This document shows positions 34,997 to 45,115 of a stretch of DNA of 64,000 nt, piece by piece. A program made the translations under genes and the position numbers. How positions within the stretch are numbered: position 1 is the first letter of the stretch; every line of letters starts with the position of its first letter. The notes beneath the pieces are model-generated. The model did no database searches. It was not told the DNA's origin and worked only from the letters and a program-made list of their open reading frames with translations. Source of the stretch: Mycobacterium sp. JS623 (GTDB taxonomy: Bacteria > Actinomycetota > Actinomycetes > Mycobacteriales > Mycobacteriaceae); the NCBI RefSeq assembly GCF_000328565.1, contig NC_019966.1:5580001-5644000 (forward strand). The letters are read 5' to 3'.

Positions 34997-35923
34997 GTGG
35001 CTCCCGAAATCGTGAGCATTGGAACCGTCTGGAGACGCGACGCGTCCACTCTCGATGTGCTAGACGATTACTTGCGCCGACAAGACGGCGTGATCACACA
35101 TGCGCAGGCCCTGTGCGCGGGTCTGAGTCAAGACGCGATCAATCGGCGGCTCAGGTCCAGTCAATGGCTGCGGTGCTCACGTGGCGTTTATTTCGTCGAT
35201 GACAGACCGTTCACCGAGGAGGCGCGTGTCCGCGTCGGCGTTTGAAGCTATGGCCCTCAATCGGTGGCCAGCGGTCTCGCGGCAGCTTGGTGGCAGGGCC
35301 TGACACGGTTTCCGCCCGAGATCGTTGAAGTAACCGTTCCCCGTACTGCACGCCTACGACGCAAGTACGGCACAAAGCTGCGTCGGCGCGACCTGGCGCC
35401 CAAGGACATTGTCGAGCGGAACGGGCTGAGGGTGACAGCGCTGCCGCTGACGGTCGTCGAGGCCGCCGCGCGACGCGGCGGCGGCGCGAAGCTGATGGAC
35501 TCGGCGCTCCAGCGTCATGTCGAGCTCCCACAGCTGTGGAATGCGCACTTGCGCAACAAGGGCCGCCACGGCTCACCCGCCGCGCGGCGACTGCTGGACG
35601 CCGCATCCGACGGTGCGCGATCAGAAGCCGAGCGCCTGCTGATCAAGCTGTTGCGCGACAACAACATAACCGAATGGAAAGCCAACCATCCGCTCGCCGG
35701 GTTCAAAATCGACGTCGCGTTTCCTGGCGAGAAGGTCGCCGTCGAGACCGACGGGTGGGCCTTTCACAGCAGCCAGGAAGACTTCCAAACAGATCGCGAA
35801 CGACAGAACAAGATCGCGCTGCTCGGCTGGAAGGTGCTGCGATTCACGTGGCTAGATCTAACCGAGTACCCCCAGCGGGTGGTGGCGGAGATCCGATTCG
35901 CGAGAGGGCTTGCAGCGCAGTAA
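34997..35923 (+). pseudogene. AbiEi/DUF559-type gene interrupted by one in-frame TGA
   Basis: One frame runs from GTG 34997 to 35923 (309 codons) broken only by TGA at 35243-35245. Before the stop the protein has DYLRRQDGVITHAQALCAGLS and WLRCSRGVYFVDDRPFTEEA, the winged-helix region of AbiEi antitoxin-like proteins. After it the same frame continues SYGPQSVASGLAAAWW, then LRVTALPLTVVEAA, and the DUF559 nuclease-like end VAFPGEKVAVETDGWAFHSS. Homologs I recall have Trp at that point, so TGG to TGA is the simplest event. GTG 35264 could restart the C-terminal part. Either a pseudogene, a recent null allele, or a base error. The 3' end overlaps the next gene by 80 bases. Confidence 0.75.
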
Positions 35924-36764
35924 ACACCCACGCCGCAAGGGCGATCAAGAAGAACACCAGTGACACCGTCGTCAGCCACCGCCAACCGGTCTCGACGGCA
36001 GTTGCAAAGGTGGCCGACGCATACATTCCCAGCGGGAACACCGCCGGCCACGCCAGGCCGACTCGCCGCCGCAGCACCACATAGATCAGCACCGGGATCC
36101 ATGCCGTAGCAACAAACCACGTCGCCACCGTCACGGGCCACACAAACGTCAACCCGGCTTTGTGAATGTGATCGCCCGCCAGCGTCGCAATCGCCGCGCC
36201 GCCCATCAGAATCCAGATGTCCGGTTGCGCCAACTCCGGGGCGGCCGAATCGTGAACCGCCCGCCAACCGATCAGTCCCGTCATCAGCAGGTAGACGACG
36301 ATGGCTACGGCCCATAACACCAAGGCCCAGAACAAGATCCTGAGGTCCGCCATCAGGATTGCCACCCCCGACGTCGCGACGCTCGCCAGTTCCCAACCCC
36401 CACGCGCGCGAAAGCGCAACGTCCTACGGTCGCACCACATGCGCCGCGCGATCATCGGCGCCAGCGAAACCCATCCCTGCAGCGCCATTCCCGCGAGCGC
36501 CCACAGCACCCATCTGTGCTCGGCAAGTCGCGCGCCGACCACCGCACACGCCGCGACATAGGTGCACAGCCGAAGCGACACATCGAGGTCCGTGAGCTTC
36601 CACGACGCTCGCCGCCAGGCAACCGCGGCCCCGACGATCAGCACCGGCAACGCGACGGCCGCCAGTACGATCAACACCCCGCTGATGACGTCAAAGCCAT
36701 GATCTGCAGCCGCAATCGACACGATGCCGGTCGCCATGACCGCCGCGAACGAATCCGGCTTCAC
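35844..36764 (-). CDS. TDT-family (TehA/SLAC1-like) transporter
   Basis: 306 residues with about ten membrane helices. The start [19 protein letters not shown] is the typical TDT opening helix. Family members are C4-dicarboxylate/malic acid or tellurite-resistance transporters and anion channels; specificity cannot be read here. The last 27 codons run antisense to the broken AbiEi-type gene. Its ATG overlaps the stop of the RidA gene (ATGA), so it belongs to the purB-cyp126-ridA run on the minus strand. Confidence 0.83.
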   Translation of the reverse strand: MKPDSFAAVMATGIVSIAAADHGFDVISGVLIVLAAVALPVLIVGAAVAWRRASWKLTDLDVSLRLCTYVAACAVVGARLAEHRWVLWALAGMALQGWVSLAPMIARRMWCDRRTLRFRARGGWELASVATSGVAILMADLRILFWALVLWAVAIVVYLLMTGLIGWRAVHDSAAPELAQPDIWILMGGAAIATLAGDHIHKAGLTFVWPVTVATWFVATAWIPVLIYVVLRRRVGLAWPAVFPLGMYASATFATAVETGWRWLTTVSLVFFLIALAAWVFTALQALSRIGSPPPPAGGTRLDLAT

Positions 36765-37240
36765 GGCGTAACGATCACCTCAGCTGACATGATCACGGGC
36801 AGATTCAGCGGTAATGCCGCCGCGCCTATCGCGGTCCGCGCGTGTCTGCCGTGCTCGCCGAACACATCGAGCAGTAGATCCGACGCCGGATTGAGCACCG
36901 CTGTCGTCTGGGGATAGCCCGGGTCGGCGTTGACGAATCCGCTCAGCGTCACCCAATCATCCACCCGGTCAAGCGATCCCAACGCCATACGGATAGCGCT
37001 CAGCATCGCCAGCACGGTTAACCGCGCGGACTCCTGCGCATCCTCCAACGACACCTCGCTCGGCACCCGACCGAACGGGCCCACGGGTGCACCATCCGAG
37101 CCAAGAGCACCGTGGCCACTGAGCACGCACCGCGAACCCACCACCCGCACCCACTCGAACGGAATCCGGACTCCCGGTGGAAGCAACGGCTCCGGCGGAA
37201 GCTGCAAGCCGAGTTCGGAGACGCGCTGCTCAAATGTCAT
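36761..37240 (-). CDS. RidA/YjgF-family protein
   Basis: 159 residues of the RidA-like fold (YjgF/YER057c/UK114 superfamily, longer subgroup). Family marks are [20 protein letters not shown] and [25 protein letters not shown], with the conserved Arg of the active site in HARTAIG. True RidA deaminates reactive enamines/imines from PLP enzymes; this subgroup may act differently. ATG 37240 overlaps the cyp126 stop. Frame upstream to 37294 is rejected as it lies inside the P450 gene. Confidence 0.83.
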   Translation of the reverse strand: MTFEQRVSELGLQLPPEPLLPPGVRIPFEWVRVVGSRCVLSGHGALGSDGAPVGPFGRVPSEVSLEDAQESARLTVLAMLSAIRMALGSLDRVDDWVTLSGFVNADPGYPQTTAVLNPASDLLLDVFGEHGRHARTAIGAAALPLNLPVIMSAEVIVTP

Positions 37241-38457
37241 CGAAGTGCGACCTCCAAATGCCGGATGCCGGTGTGACGGTTGCTTCGCGTCCACTCGACC
37301 GGCTTGACCACCTGCACCGAAGAGAACCGGCCAAGTAGCTCCTCGAACAATACCCGCAGTTCGAGTCTGGCCAGGTTAGCGCCGAGGCAGTAGTGCACGC
37401 CCTGACCAAACCCCAAGTGCGGATTCGGTTTACGCGCGATATCGAAGGTATCGGCATCCGCGAAGACCAACGAGTCGCGGTTGGCCGAACCTTCCCAGAT
37501 CTGCACCTTCTGCCCGGCCTTGATGGCACACCCACCCAACTCGACGTCGCGCGTGGCGGTGCGCCGCTTGGACGGCGACGGCGACGTCCAACGCACCATC
37601 TCCTCGATCGCTACCGGCAACAACGACAAATCCGAACGCAACAGTGCTAGCTGGGAAGGATGCTCAGCCAGTGCCAGCAGCCCGCCCGCGATGGAATTGC
37701 GCGTCGTCTCTGCGCCAGCACTGAACAGCAGACTGAAGAATAGATACAGCTCCAGATCAGACAGGCCACCAGCGTTCGCCACCACAGACAACATGTCGTC
37801 GGTCGGGGCTGCTCGCTTCGCGGCGATCAGCTCCTGGCCGTAGGTGTACATCCGGGTGCCGGCCTCCTCGGGCGTCAACTGCCCCACCGACGCCTTGCGC
37901 GAGCCACCGAAGTCGAACTGCGGCTCGATGGCCTCAAACAGCCAATGCCGTTCGGACTCAGGCACTCCCAGCAGAATGCAGATCATCTGCATCGGCAGTT
38001 CTGCAGCGATCTCAACCAAAAAATCGAACGGCGAGCCCGGTTTTACCGCATCCAACAGTCGACGCGCCCGCGCCCGCAGATCGTCCTCCACCCGCGCGAT
38101 CATTCGCGGCGTCAACCCCGAGCTGACCAGCCGCCGAATCTCAGAATGGCGAGGGTCGTCCATCATGTTCAGCACCTGTCCCGCGATCGACAGATCCTGC
38201 AACAGCGTGCCGCCAAACGGCCGCGAGCCGCCGGTAACGGAAGAAAACGTCACCGGATCACGAAACACCGCAAGCGTTTCCGCGTGTGTGGCTACCGACC
38301 AGAAGCCCTCGCCGTCCGGGGTGTTCTCGGTCGCAGCGTGCCAGTACACCGGCGCCTCGAGCCGATGCATCTCAAACAACGCGTGCGGAAATCCCGATGC
38401 GAAATTGTCCAGATCGGTGAAGTCGATCTCCAACAACCCCGACAACGACGCACTCAC
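37237..38457 (-). CDS. cyp126: Cytochrome P450, CYP126-type (Rv0778)
   Basis: 406 residues. Haem-binding cysteine in [17 protein letters not shown]; oxygen-activation helix [10 protein letters not shown]; ExxR as IEEMVRW. Placed directly after purB, like Rv0778 (CYP126A1) in M. tuberculosis, whose physiological substrate is not settled. Soluble. It needs ferredoxin and reductase partners; a 3Fe-4S ferredoxin gene is at 59.5 kb. ATG 38457 overlaps the purB stop by ATGA. Confidence 0.92.
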   Translation of the reverse strand: MSASLSGLLEIDFTDLDNFASGFPHALFEMHRLEAPVYWHAATENTPDGEGFWSVATHAETLAVFRDPVTFSSVTGGSRPFGGTLLQDLSIAGQVLNMMDDPRHSEIRRLVSSGLTPRMIARVEDDLRARARRLLDAVKPGSPFDFLVEIAAELPMQMICILLGVPESERHWLFEAIEPQFDFGGSRKASVGQLTPEEAGTRMYTYGQELIAAKRAAPTDDMLSVVANAGGLSDLELYLFFSLLFSAGAETTRNSIAGGLLALAEHPSQLALLRSDLSLLPVAIEEMVRWTSPSPSKRRTATRDVELGGCAIKAGQKVQIWEGSANRDSLVFADADTFDIARKPNPHLGFGQGVHYCLGANLARLELRVLFEELLGRFSSVQVVKPVEWTRSNRHTGIRHLEVALR

Positions 38458-39872
38458 AAGATCGCACCCGAGGTGTACTTGGCCGCCTCGGGATAACGCC
38501 CCACCAAGTCGTCGACCGCATCCACCACCCGGTCGACCTGATCGCCGGCCGCACCGGTGAAGGCCTGCTTATCCGCCAGCGCCGCATCGAGAGCCGGACG
38601 GTCCAGCGGCAGTCGCGGGTCAGCCGCCAACCGATCCAAAAGATCTGGCTCCGAACCCTTTTCGCGCATCGCCAGCGCGACCGCGACCGCGTGCTCCTTG
38701 ATCACCTCATGCGCGGCCTCGCGGCCCATTCCTGCGCGGACCGCGGCGATCAGTATCCGCGTGGTCGCCAGGAACGGCAGATAGCGGTCGAGTTCACGCT
38801 GAATTACTGCGGGATACGCACCGAACTCGTCGAGCACCGTCAGGAACGTCTCGATTTGCCCGTCGATCGCGAAGAACGCGTCCGGCAGCGCGACCCGGCG
38901 CACCACCGAGCAGAACACGTCGCCCTCGTTCCACTGCGCGCCAGCCAATTCGGCCGCCATCGACCCATAACCGCGCAGCACCACCTGCAGCCCGTTGACC
39001 CGTTCACACGACCGGGTGTTCATCTTGTGCGGCATCGCCGACGAACCCACCTGCCCCGGCGCGAACCCCTCGGTCACCAATTCGTGCCCGGCCATCAGCC
39101 GGATGGTGTGCGCCAGCGACGACGGCCCCGCCCCGACCTGAACCAACGCCGACACCACGTCGTGGTCCAGCGAGCGAGGATACACCTGACCGACCGAGGT
39201 GAAAATCTCGGTGAAACCAAGGAATTCGGCAACCCGGCGCTCCAACTCCGCGAGCCGCGAAACATCTCCGGAAAACAGGTCGAGCATGTCCTGCGCAGTG
39301 CCCATCGGGCCCTTGATGCCGCGCAGCGGGTAACTGTCGATCAACGACCGAAGCCGGGTCAAAGCCAGCAGCATTTCCTCGGCCGCCGACGCGAATCGCT
39401 TACCCAGCGTGGTGGCCTGCGCGGCGACGTTGTGGCTGCGGCCCGCCATCACCAAGTCGCGATAGCTGATCGCCCGTTCGGCCAGCCGCGCCACCACTGC
39501 TACACCGTGGGCAAATACAAGTTCCAAAGACCGGCGGATCTGCAGCTGCTCGACGTTCTCGGTGAGATCTCGAGAAGTCATGCCCTTGTGCACATGCTCG
39601 TGGCCCGCCAACGCGTTGAACTCCTCGATGCGGGCCTTCACGTCGTGGCGCAGCACCCGTTCGCGTGCGGCGATCGACGACAGGTCGACGTCCTCCAAAA
39701 CCCGCTCGTAATCGGAAACCACACCGTCGGGCACGTTGACGCCCAATTCGGATTGCGCCCGCAGCACCGCCAGCCACAGCCGGCGTTCGGCGACCACCTT
39801 GGCCTCCGGTGACCAGATCGCCACCATCTCCTCACTGGCATACCGATTGGCCAGCACATCAGGGATCGTCAC
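38454..39872 (-). CDS. purB: Adenylosuccinate lyase
   Basis: 472 residues. Catalyses fumarate release from SAICAR and from adenylosuccinate. The fumarase-superfamily signature is [10 protein letters not shown], with catalytic His regions in [17 protein letters not shown] 39872 ([11 protein letters not shown]) is the start; a TAAGCT box (plus 39881-39886 on the other strand) ends eight bases before it, suggesting a nearly leaderless message. Long extensions of the frame to 40244 are antisense to the DUF429 gene. Leads a four-gene run with cyp126, ridA and the TDT gene, each overlapping by ATGA. Confidence 0.95.
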   Translation of the reverse strand: MTIPDVLANRYASEEMVAIWSPEAKVVAERRLWLAVLRAQSELGVNVPDGVVSDYERVLEDVDLSSIAARERVLRHDVKARIEEFNALAGHEHVHKGMTSRDLTENVEQLQIRRSLELVFAHGVAVVARLAERAISYRDLVMAGRSHNVAAQATTLGKRFASAAEEMLLALTRLRSLIDSYPLRGIKGPMGTAQDMLDLFSGDVSRLAELERRVAEFLGFTEIFTSVGQVYPRSLDHDVVSALVQVGAGPSSLAHTIRLMAGHELVTEGFAPGQVGSSAMPHKMNTRSCERVNGLQVVLRGYGSMAAELAGAQWNEGDVFCSVVRRVALPDAFFAIDGQIETFLTVLDEFGAYPAVIQRELDRYLPFLATTRILIAAVRAGMGREAAHEVIKEHAVAVALAMREKGSEPDLLDRLAADPRLPLDRPALDAALADKQAFTGAAGDQVDRVVDAVDDLVGRYPEAAKYTSGAIL

Positions 39873-39880
39873 AGAGACAC

Positions 39881-39886
39881 AGCTTA
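39881..39886 (-). promoter_or_regulatory. -10 box before purB
   Basis: TAAGCT on the minus strand ends eight bases before the purB GTG. No Shine-Dalgarno lies between them. Confidence 0.4.
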
Positions 39887-39906
39887 CGTCCCGGGTCAGG
39901 CACAGT

Positions 39907-40758
39907 ATGCGTATGTACTTCGTTGGGCTCGATCTTGCGTGGGGTGAAAAGAAGCAGACCGGGGTGGCCGCCATCGACTCCGACGGCCGCCTGCTCCACG
40001 TGGGCATCGCCGAGGATGACGCCAGCATCATCGACGCCGTCGCCCCGTTCACCGGCGAGGACTGCCTGGTCGCCATCGATGCGCCGCTCATCGTGAACAA
40101 CCCGACCGGATACCGGGCCGCCGAGACCGCGTTCAACCGCGACTTCCAGAAATTCGACGCAGGAGCGTATCCGGCGAACACCACCAATCCCCTGTTCAAT
40201 CCGCCGCGCGCCGCGGTGCTCGCCGCGACCCTCGGCCTGGACATGGATCCCGGGTCGAACGCGAACCGACGCGCAATCGAGGTCTACCCGCATCCGGCCA
40301 CCGTCGTTCTCTTCAACCTCGAGAAGACGTTGAAGTACAAGAAGGGTTCGTTCGACGAGCGACAACGCGAGTTGCTCAAGCTGATGACGCTGATCGAGGG
40401 ACTCGACAACGCAACGCCGAGGCTTCGCGCGAATCGCAGCGTTGCGTGGGTCGAACTCCGCAGAAGGGTCGGGGCCGCCACCAAACCGAGCCAACTGGAC
40501 AGGGACGAGGACCCCGTCGACGCGGTCATTGCCGCGTACGTCGCGCTGTACTGGTATCACCGGCCGGAGGACGTCACCATCTACGGCGACTACGAGACCG
40601 GCTACATCGTCACGCCGACACTGCCTGCCGGGACCCCTACAACAGTTCCGGAGCGCAAGGGCAGTCGGTCATCACTCGAAAATCGGCTCATCCGAGCGAT
40701 GGAGCTACTCGAAGACGCCCAGCGCGAATTGACCGCGATCCGGGAAGCGCTGCGCTAG
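39907..40758 (+). CDS. DUF429 protein, Rv0776c-type
   Basis: 283 residues from ATG 39907 (ATG 39913 is equally possible). Opening MRMYFVGLDLAWGEKKQTGVAAID and VAIDAPLIVNN are typical of DUF429, which has an RNase H/actin-like nucleotide or nuclease fold judged from its acidic strand motifs. The middle has the tail-proximal DRDEDPVDAVIAAYVALYW. Function unknown. It is divergent from purB with 34 bases between starts, and overlaps the convergent TetR by four bases. Confidence 0.8.
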   Translation: MRMYFVGLDLAWGEKKQTGVAAIDSDGRLLHVGIAEDDASIIDAVAPFTGEDCLVAIDAPLIVNNPTGYRAAETAFNRDFQKFDAGAYPANTTNPLFNPPRAAVLAATLGLDMDPGSNANRRAIEVYPHPATVVLFNLEKTLKYKKGSFDERQRELLKLMTLIEGLDNATPRLRANRSVAWVELRRRVGAATKPSQLDRDEDPVDAVIAAYVALYWYHRPEDVTIYGDYETGYIVTPTLPAGTPTTVPERKGSRSSLENRLIRAMELLEDAQRELTAIREALR

Positions 40759-41384
40759 GCAGACACCGCCCGTTCGTCGATCGGTGCGAGCACATCGATC
40801 ACGTCTATCAGCGTCGCGCGGGCCGTCGCGCGCGGACCGTCGCCATCGCCGACCAACGCCGCGACCACCGCGCCATCGACGGCGCACACCAGCGCGGTGA
40901 GAAGTTCGGCGCGCACCGCGCGGCCGGATCGCTCGACGACTTCGACCACAGCGTCGGTGCGCTGCTGCAGAATCCGTCGCTCGATCTCCCGCAACCCGGG
41001 CTGGCGCGCACACGCGATGTAGCGCTCGTAGCGTGAGATCAACTGCTCGGTGACCCTCAACCCGTTCGCCTCGCCGACCAACAAATCCACCAACAGATCG
41101 GCCGTCGCCTCGGCGCCGCGGCGTCGACGCGACAACACCGAAACTCGCGACCGCAACTGTTCTGCCTCACGGGTCCCGGCATGTTCGACGGCTTTCGCGA
41201 TCAGATCGTCGAGAGACGAGAAGTAGTACGTCGTCGACGCCAACGGCAACCCCGCGCGGCGGGCGACGGCGCGGTGCCGCACAGCGTCGAACCCGCCCTC
41301 GCACAGCAGATCAGCGGCCGCGCTGACCAGCGCATATCGCCGACGTTCTCCTTTTGGAGTGACTGCTGCCGTCACCTCTAGCAT
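40755..41384 (-). CDS. TetR-family regulator (Rv0775-type)
   Basis: 209 residues. HTH: LLCEGGFDAVRHRAVARRAGLP with LASTTYYFSSLDDLI as recognition helix segment. The C-terminal domain ends in VLAPIDERAVSA. It follows a divergent SDR gene by 50 bases on the same strand. Position beside the DUF429 gene matches Rv0775. The ligand is unknown. Confidence 0.87.
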   Translation of the reverse strand: MLEVTAAVTPKGERRRYALVSAAADLLCEGGFDAVRHRAVARRAGLPLASTTYYFSSLDDLIAKAVEHAGTREAEQLRSRVSVLSRRRRGAEATADLLVDLLVGEANGLRVTEQLISRYERYIACARQPGLREIERRILQQRTDAVVEVVERSGRAVRAELLTALVCAVDGAVVAALVGDGDGPRATARATLIDVIDVLAPIDERAVSA

Positions 41385-41434
41385 GCTGCCAGTCAGGGCG
41401 TTGTGGCATAGCGCTTTCGGCTAATCATCAGGCT

Positions 41435-42271
41435 TTACTCAGAGAAGTCGGCGCTACGACTGACGGCCGCCCACTGCCGCGCCTCCTCATTGCGCTCGGC
41501 GCCATTGGCCAATGCCATTTCGACGGCATCGCTACCGAGCAGTAGGCGCCGTGGCGGCTCCGGCGACTCGACGACATCGATGATGATGCGGGCCGCGCGC
41601 GCAGGGTCGCCGGGTTCACTTCCGTTGAAGCTCCTTCGCAATTCATGGATGAACGACATCGTGTCGCGGTAATCGGCACCCGGGTCGTGCATCGTCATCG
41701 ACGGCCCCATCCAGTCGGTGCGAAACCCGCCGGGTTCGACGATGATCACCTTCAGCCCGAACGTGGCCACCTCGTTGGCGAGCACCTCGGAGAAGCCCTC
41801 GACGCCGAACTTCGCGGTCTGGTACGCGCCGAGGCCGGGAGTCCCGCCGACTCGACCGCCGATCGACGAAAACTGAACGAACACACCGGATCGCTGCGCC
41901 CGCAACACGGGTAGCGCTGCGCGCGTGACGTTTACGACCCCGAACAGGTTGGTCTCGATCTGGGCGCGGAAGTCGGCAGGGTCGGTTTCCTCGATCGGGG
42001 CGCTGTTCGCGTAGCCGGCGTTGTTCACGACGACGTCGATGCGACCGAACTCGGCGACTGCGAATTCGACTGCGGCGGCGGCAGCCTCGGCGTCGGTCAC
42101 GTCGAGAGCGAACACCCGTGCCCGATCCCCATACCCGTCGACGAGCGCAGCCAGCTGCTCGGGTTTCCGCGCAGTGGCGACGACGCGATCGCCCTTGGCC
42201 AGGACTGCGCGCACCAACTCGGCGCCGAAGCCGCGGGAACTTCCGGTGATGAACCACACTTTCGATGTCAT
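41435..42271 (-). CDS. Classical short-chain dehydrogenase/reductase
   Basis: 278 residues. Cofactor loop GSSRGFGAELV, NNAGYANSAPIEE, catalytic FSSIGGR and YQTAKFG (Tyr-x-x-x-Lys). Arg after the glycine loop and the ATARKPEQ strand favour NADP. Divergent from a TetR gene with 48 bases between start codons, so it is probably the target of that regulator. Substrate unknown. Confidence 0.87.
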   Translation of the reverse strand: MTSKVWFITGSSRGFGAELVRAVLAKGDRVVATARKPEQLAALVDGYGDRARVFALDVTDAEAAAAAVEFAVAEFGRIDVVVNNAGYANSAPIEETDPADFRAQIETNLFGVVNVTRAALPVLRAQRSGVFVQFSSIGGRVGGTPGLGAYQTAKFGVEGFSEVLANEVATFGLKVIIVEPGGFRTDWMGPSMTMHDPGADYRDTMSFIHELRRSFNGSEPGDPARAARIIIDVVESPEPPRRLLLGSDAVEMALANGAERNEEARQWAAVSRSADFSE

Positions 42272-42272
42272 A

Positions 42273-42280
42273 TGTATACA
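42273..42280. promoter_or_regulatory. Candidate operator between SDR and TetR genes
   Basis: TGTATACA is an 8-base palindrome next to the SDR start. It is followed by GACGTAGAC, so the true TetR site may be longer and imperfect. Weak on its own; the divergent, 48-base layout is the main reason to suspect it. Confidence 0.3.
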
Positions 42281-42319
42281 GACGTAGACTTAGCGCTTTC
42301 TATTCCATACCCTCAAGCC

Positions 42320-42895
42320 ATGGCATCCACGCATCGACCGCGCAACGCCGCCGCCACCCGGGACGCGATCCTCGAATCCGCGATTCACAATTTCGCCCGC
42401 GCGGGCTATGACGGGGTCGGCGTGCGCGAGATCGCGAGCGACGCCGGGGTCACCGCAATGATGGTGAACAGGTATTTCGGCTCCAAGGAGCAGCTGTTCG
42501 CCGCAGCCGTGGAGACGTCCTTCGCGGTCCCGGCCGTGATCGCCGCCCATTCAGACGAGCTCTTGCATGAGGCCGCCCTCACGCTCGTCAAGCGAACCGA
42601 TCCGGACGCGGACCCGCTCCAGCCGTTCCTGATCATGCTGCGGTCGGTGTCGAATCCGCGGGCCGTTGAGATCGTGCGCGACGCGATCGAGCGTTATGTC
42701 GGCACGCGCCTGGGCCGTCAGCTTTCCGTGCCCGGCCGCCCGATCCGCACCGAAGTCATGCTGTCGGTGATCGCCGGGGTCCTGTTGATGCGACGGGCCA
42801 TCGGCACCCGGGCGCTCAACGAGGCTGACCCCGATCAGCTGGTCAAGGTGCTCGACGCGGTGTTCACGGCGATCGTCGAAACGCCTTTGGCATGA
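42320..42895 (+). CDS. TetR-family regulator
   Basis: 191 residues from ATG 42320. HTH region AILESAIHNFARAGYDGVGVREIASDAG, recognition VTAMMVNRYFGSKEQLF. The C-terminal region fits the TetR_C_17-like group. The start at 42272 would overlap the divergent promoter and is rejected. Probably represses the divergent SDR gene. Its stop overlaps the ATG of the esterase gene (ATGATG). Confidence 0.87.
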   Translation: MASTHRPRNAAATRDAILESAIHNFARAGYDGVGVREIASDAGVTAMMVNRYFGSKEQLFAAAVETSFAVPAVIAAHSDELLHEAALTLVKRTDPDADPLQPFLIMLRSVSNPRAVEIVRDAIERYVGTRLGRQLSVPGRPIRTEVMLSVIAGVLLMRRAIGTRALNEADPDQLVKVLDAVFTAIVETPLA

Positions 42896-43800
42896 TGGCC
42901 GGCATGCCCGAATTGACCCGCCGCGCGATTCTGCGCCTTGGCGTCGGCGCCGCAGCCGGGGCAGCCGGTGCGTACGCATTGGGCTCCGCGCTGCACACGC
43001 CGACCACCGCAGCGCCGTCGGTGTCGATGACGAGTGTCGGCGCACCGCTGGCGCCCCCACCTCCACTTGAACCCGCCCCCGCGGCCGTGCAACCGACCTA
43101 TGTCGACGGCTCCTTTGTCTCGGCAGCGCGCGGCGGCGTCGCGACGAGCTGGGCGATCGCCCGCCCCCCAGGTCAGACCGCCGCGCTTCGGCCAGTGATT
43201 GCGCTGCACGGTAAGGGCCACGACGCGGCGGGCGTGATGGCAGGCGGCGTAGAGCATGGCTTGGCGCAGGCGGTCGCGGCGGGAATCCCGCCGTTCGCAG
43301 TCGTCGCGGTCGACGGCGGCGGAAGCTACTGGCACAAGCGCTCGTCGGGCGAGGACTCCGGCGCGATGGTGCTGAACGAACTCATCCCGATGCTGGCTTC
43401 GCAGGGACTCGACACCTCACGGGTCGGCTTCCTCGGCTGGTCGATGGGCGGCTATGGCGCGCTGCTGCTGGGCGCGCGGCTCGGCCCGGCGCGCACCGCC
43501 GCGATCTGTGCGGTGAGCCCGGCGCTGTGGACGTCGTCGGGCACGACCGCTCCGGGTGCGTTCGACGGCGCCGACGACTATGCGGCCAACACCGTGTGGG
43601 GATTACCGCAGCTGGGCCAGATTCCGATCCGGATCGACTGCGGCAACAGCGATCCCTTCTATTCGGCGACCAAGCAGTTCATCGCACAACTGCCTAGCCC
43701 GCCGTCGGGTGGTTTTTCGCCGGGCGGACACGACGGCGCGTTCTGGAGCTCGCAGCTGCCCGCGGAGATCGCCTGGATGGCTCCGCTGTTGACCCAGTAG
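42892..43800 (+). CDS. Tat-exported alpha/beta-hydrolase esterase (Rv0774c-type)
   Basis: 302 residues. An N-terminal twin-arginine signal (LTRRAILRLGVGAAAGAAG) and Ala/Pro-rich linker precede an alpha/beta hydrolase. The nucleophile is in GWSMGGYGALLLG; HGKGHDAAG and GGHDGAFW suggest oxyanion and His positions, like the antigen-85/esterase D superfamily. Rv0774c is reported as a secreted esterase. The start is ambiguous among ATG 42892, 42895 and 42904; all keep the Tat motif. Co-transcribed with the TetR gene by overlap. Confidence 0.85.
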   Translation: MMAGMPELTRRAILRLGVGAAAGAAGAYALGSALHTPTTAAPSVSMTSVGAPLAPPPPLEPAPAAVQPTYVDGSFVSAARGGVATSWAIARPPGQTAALRPVIALHGKGHDAAGVMAGGVEHGLAQAVAAGIPPFAVVAVDGGGSYWHKRSSGEDSGAMVLNELIPMLASQGLDTSRVGFLGWSMGGYGALLLGARLGPARTAAICAVSPALWTSSGTTAPGAFDGADDYAANTVWGLPQLGQIPIRIDCGNSDPFYSATKQFIAQLPSPPSGGFSPGGHDGAFWSSQLPAEIAWMAPLLTQ

Positions 43801-43833
43801 GTCCCCGTGTCGCTGCGCTCCTGCCCGCCGGAT

Positions 43834-45102
43834 CTAGACGCTGACCCGACCCTCGGCGGCCGCGAGAGCGATGTCACTTCGAAAGTGGCTGCCCGGCAAG
43901 CGAATCGAATTGGTCAGCGCATAGGCGGCATGGCGCGCGGCCACCAGATCCCCGCCCCTCCCGACCACCGACAGCACCCGGCCGCCCGACGACACGATCG
44001 CCCCGTCATCGCGACGCGCAGTCCCGGCGTGCAACACGCCGTCCGCTTCCGAGCCGACGATGACGTCGCCAACCCGCGGCCGGCCGGGGTAGTTCTCCGC
44101 GGCCACCACCACCGTGACGGCATAACCGTCGCGCCAGCGCAGCGCCGGCTGGCCGGCCAGCTGTCCCGTCGCGGCGGCCCGGAGCACTTGTCCGAGCGGA
44201 CTTTCCAGCAGCGTCAACACCGACTGTGTCTCGGGATCGCCGAAGCGGCAATTGAATTCGACGACAGCTGGACCGCGCGATGTGATCGCCAACCCGGCAT
44301 ACAGCAGGCCCGAGAACGAGCTGCCACGCCGAACCATCTCCGCTGCAACGGGTCTCACAACGTCGTCGACGATCTCCTTGACGACCTCCGCGGGCAGCCA
44401 CGGCAGCGGCGCGTATGCACCCATGCCGCCCGTGTTGGGTCCGGTGTCGTTGTCGCCAACGCGCTTGAAATCCTGTGCGGGCACCAGCGGTACGACGGTC
44501 TCGCCGTCGACAATGCTGAACAGCGACACCTCGGGACCGTCGAGAAACGATTCCAATAGCACGGGGTGCCCGGAGTCGAGCAGGCTCGCGGCGTGGGCCC
44601 GTGCAGCGTCACGGTCGGCGGTCACCACCACACCCTTGCCCGCAGCCAATCCGTCGTCCTTGACCACCCACGCCTGCTCCCCTGCAGGTGGACCGAACCG
44701 GTCAAGCGCAGCGTCGAGGTGCGCAGGGTTGTCGACGATCTCGCTTGTGGCGGTCCGCACGCCCGCGGCCGTCATCACATCTTTGGCGAACGCTTTCGAT
44801 CCTTCGATGCGCGCGGCGTCCTTCGTCGGCCCAAAGCACGCGATGCCCGCGGCGCGCACCGCATCGGCGACGCCGAGGACCAGCGGCACCTCGGGCCCGA
44901 CGACCACCAAGTCGGCGCCGATGCGCTGGGCCAGCTGGGTGACCGCCTCGCCCGAGCTGACGTCGACGTCGTACTGGTCGGCGATGATCGCGGTCCCCGC
45001 GTTGCCAGGCGCAACGGCCAGCTCCTCGACCTCCGGGTCTCGACGCAGCGCCAGCAGCAACGCATGTTCACGGGCTCCGGATCCGATTACGAGGACGCGC
45101 AC
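43834..45102 (-). CDS. purD: Phosphoribosylamine-glycine ligase (GARS)
   Basis: 422 residues, ATP-grasp enzyme for step two. N-terminus [19 protein letters not shown]-grasp region [17 protein letters not shown], and [20 protein letters not shown]. The track extends to 45108 but I set the start at GTG 45102: TAGGGT (minus, plus 45109-45114) ends six bases before it and so fits a leaderless start, and the family begins MRVLVIGSG. The gene lies on the minus strand next to a dimethylargininase gene. Confidence 0.95.
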   Translation of the reverse strand: MRVLVIGSGAREHALLLALRRDPEVEELAVAPGNAGTAIIADQYDVDVSSGEAVTQLAQRIGADLVVVGPEVPLVLGVADAVRAAGIACFGPTKDAARIEGSKAFAKDVMTAAGVRTATSEIVDNPAHLDAALDRFGPPAGEQAWVVKDDGLAAGKGVVVTADRDAARAHAASLLDSGHPVLLESFLDGPEVSLFSIVDGETVVPLVPAQDFKRVGDNDTGPNTGGMGAYAPLPWLPAEVVKEIVDDVVRPVAAEMVRRGSSFSGLLYAGLAITSRGPAVVEFNCRFGDPETQSVLTLLESPLGQVLRAAATGQLAGQPALRWRDGYAVTVVVAAENYPGRPRVGDVIVGSEADGVLHAGTARRDDGAIVSSGGRVLSVVGRGGDLVAARHAAYALTNSIRLPGSHFRSDIALAAAEGRVSV

Positions 45103-45108
45103 ACGCAC

Positions 45109-45114
45109 ACCCTA
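45109..45114 (-). promoter_or_regulatory. -10 box for leaderless purD
   Basis: TAGGGT on the minus strand, six bases before the purD GTG 45102. It excludes the alternative GTG 45108, which would overlap the box edge. Confidence 0.55.
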
Positions 45115-45115
45115 A

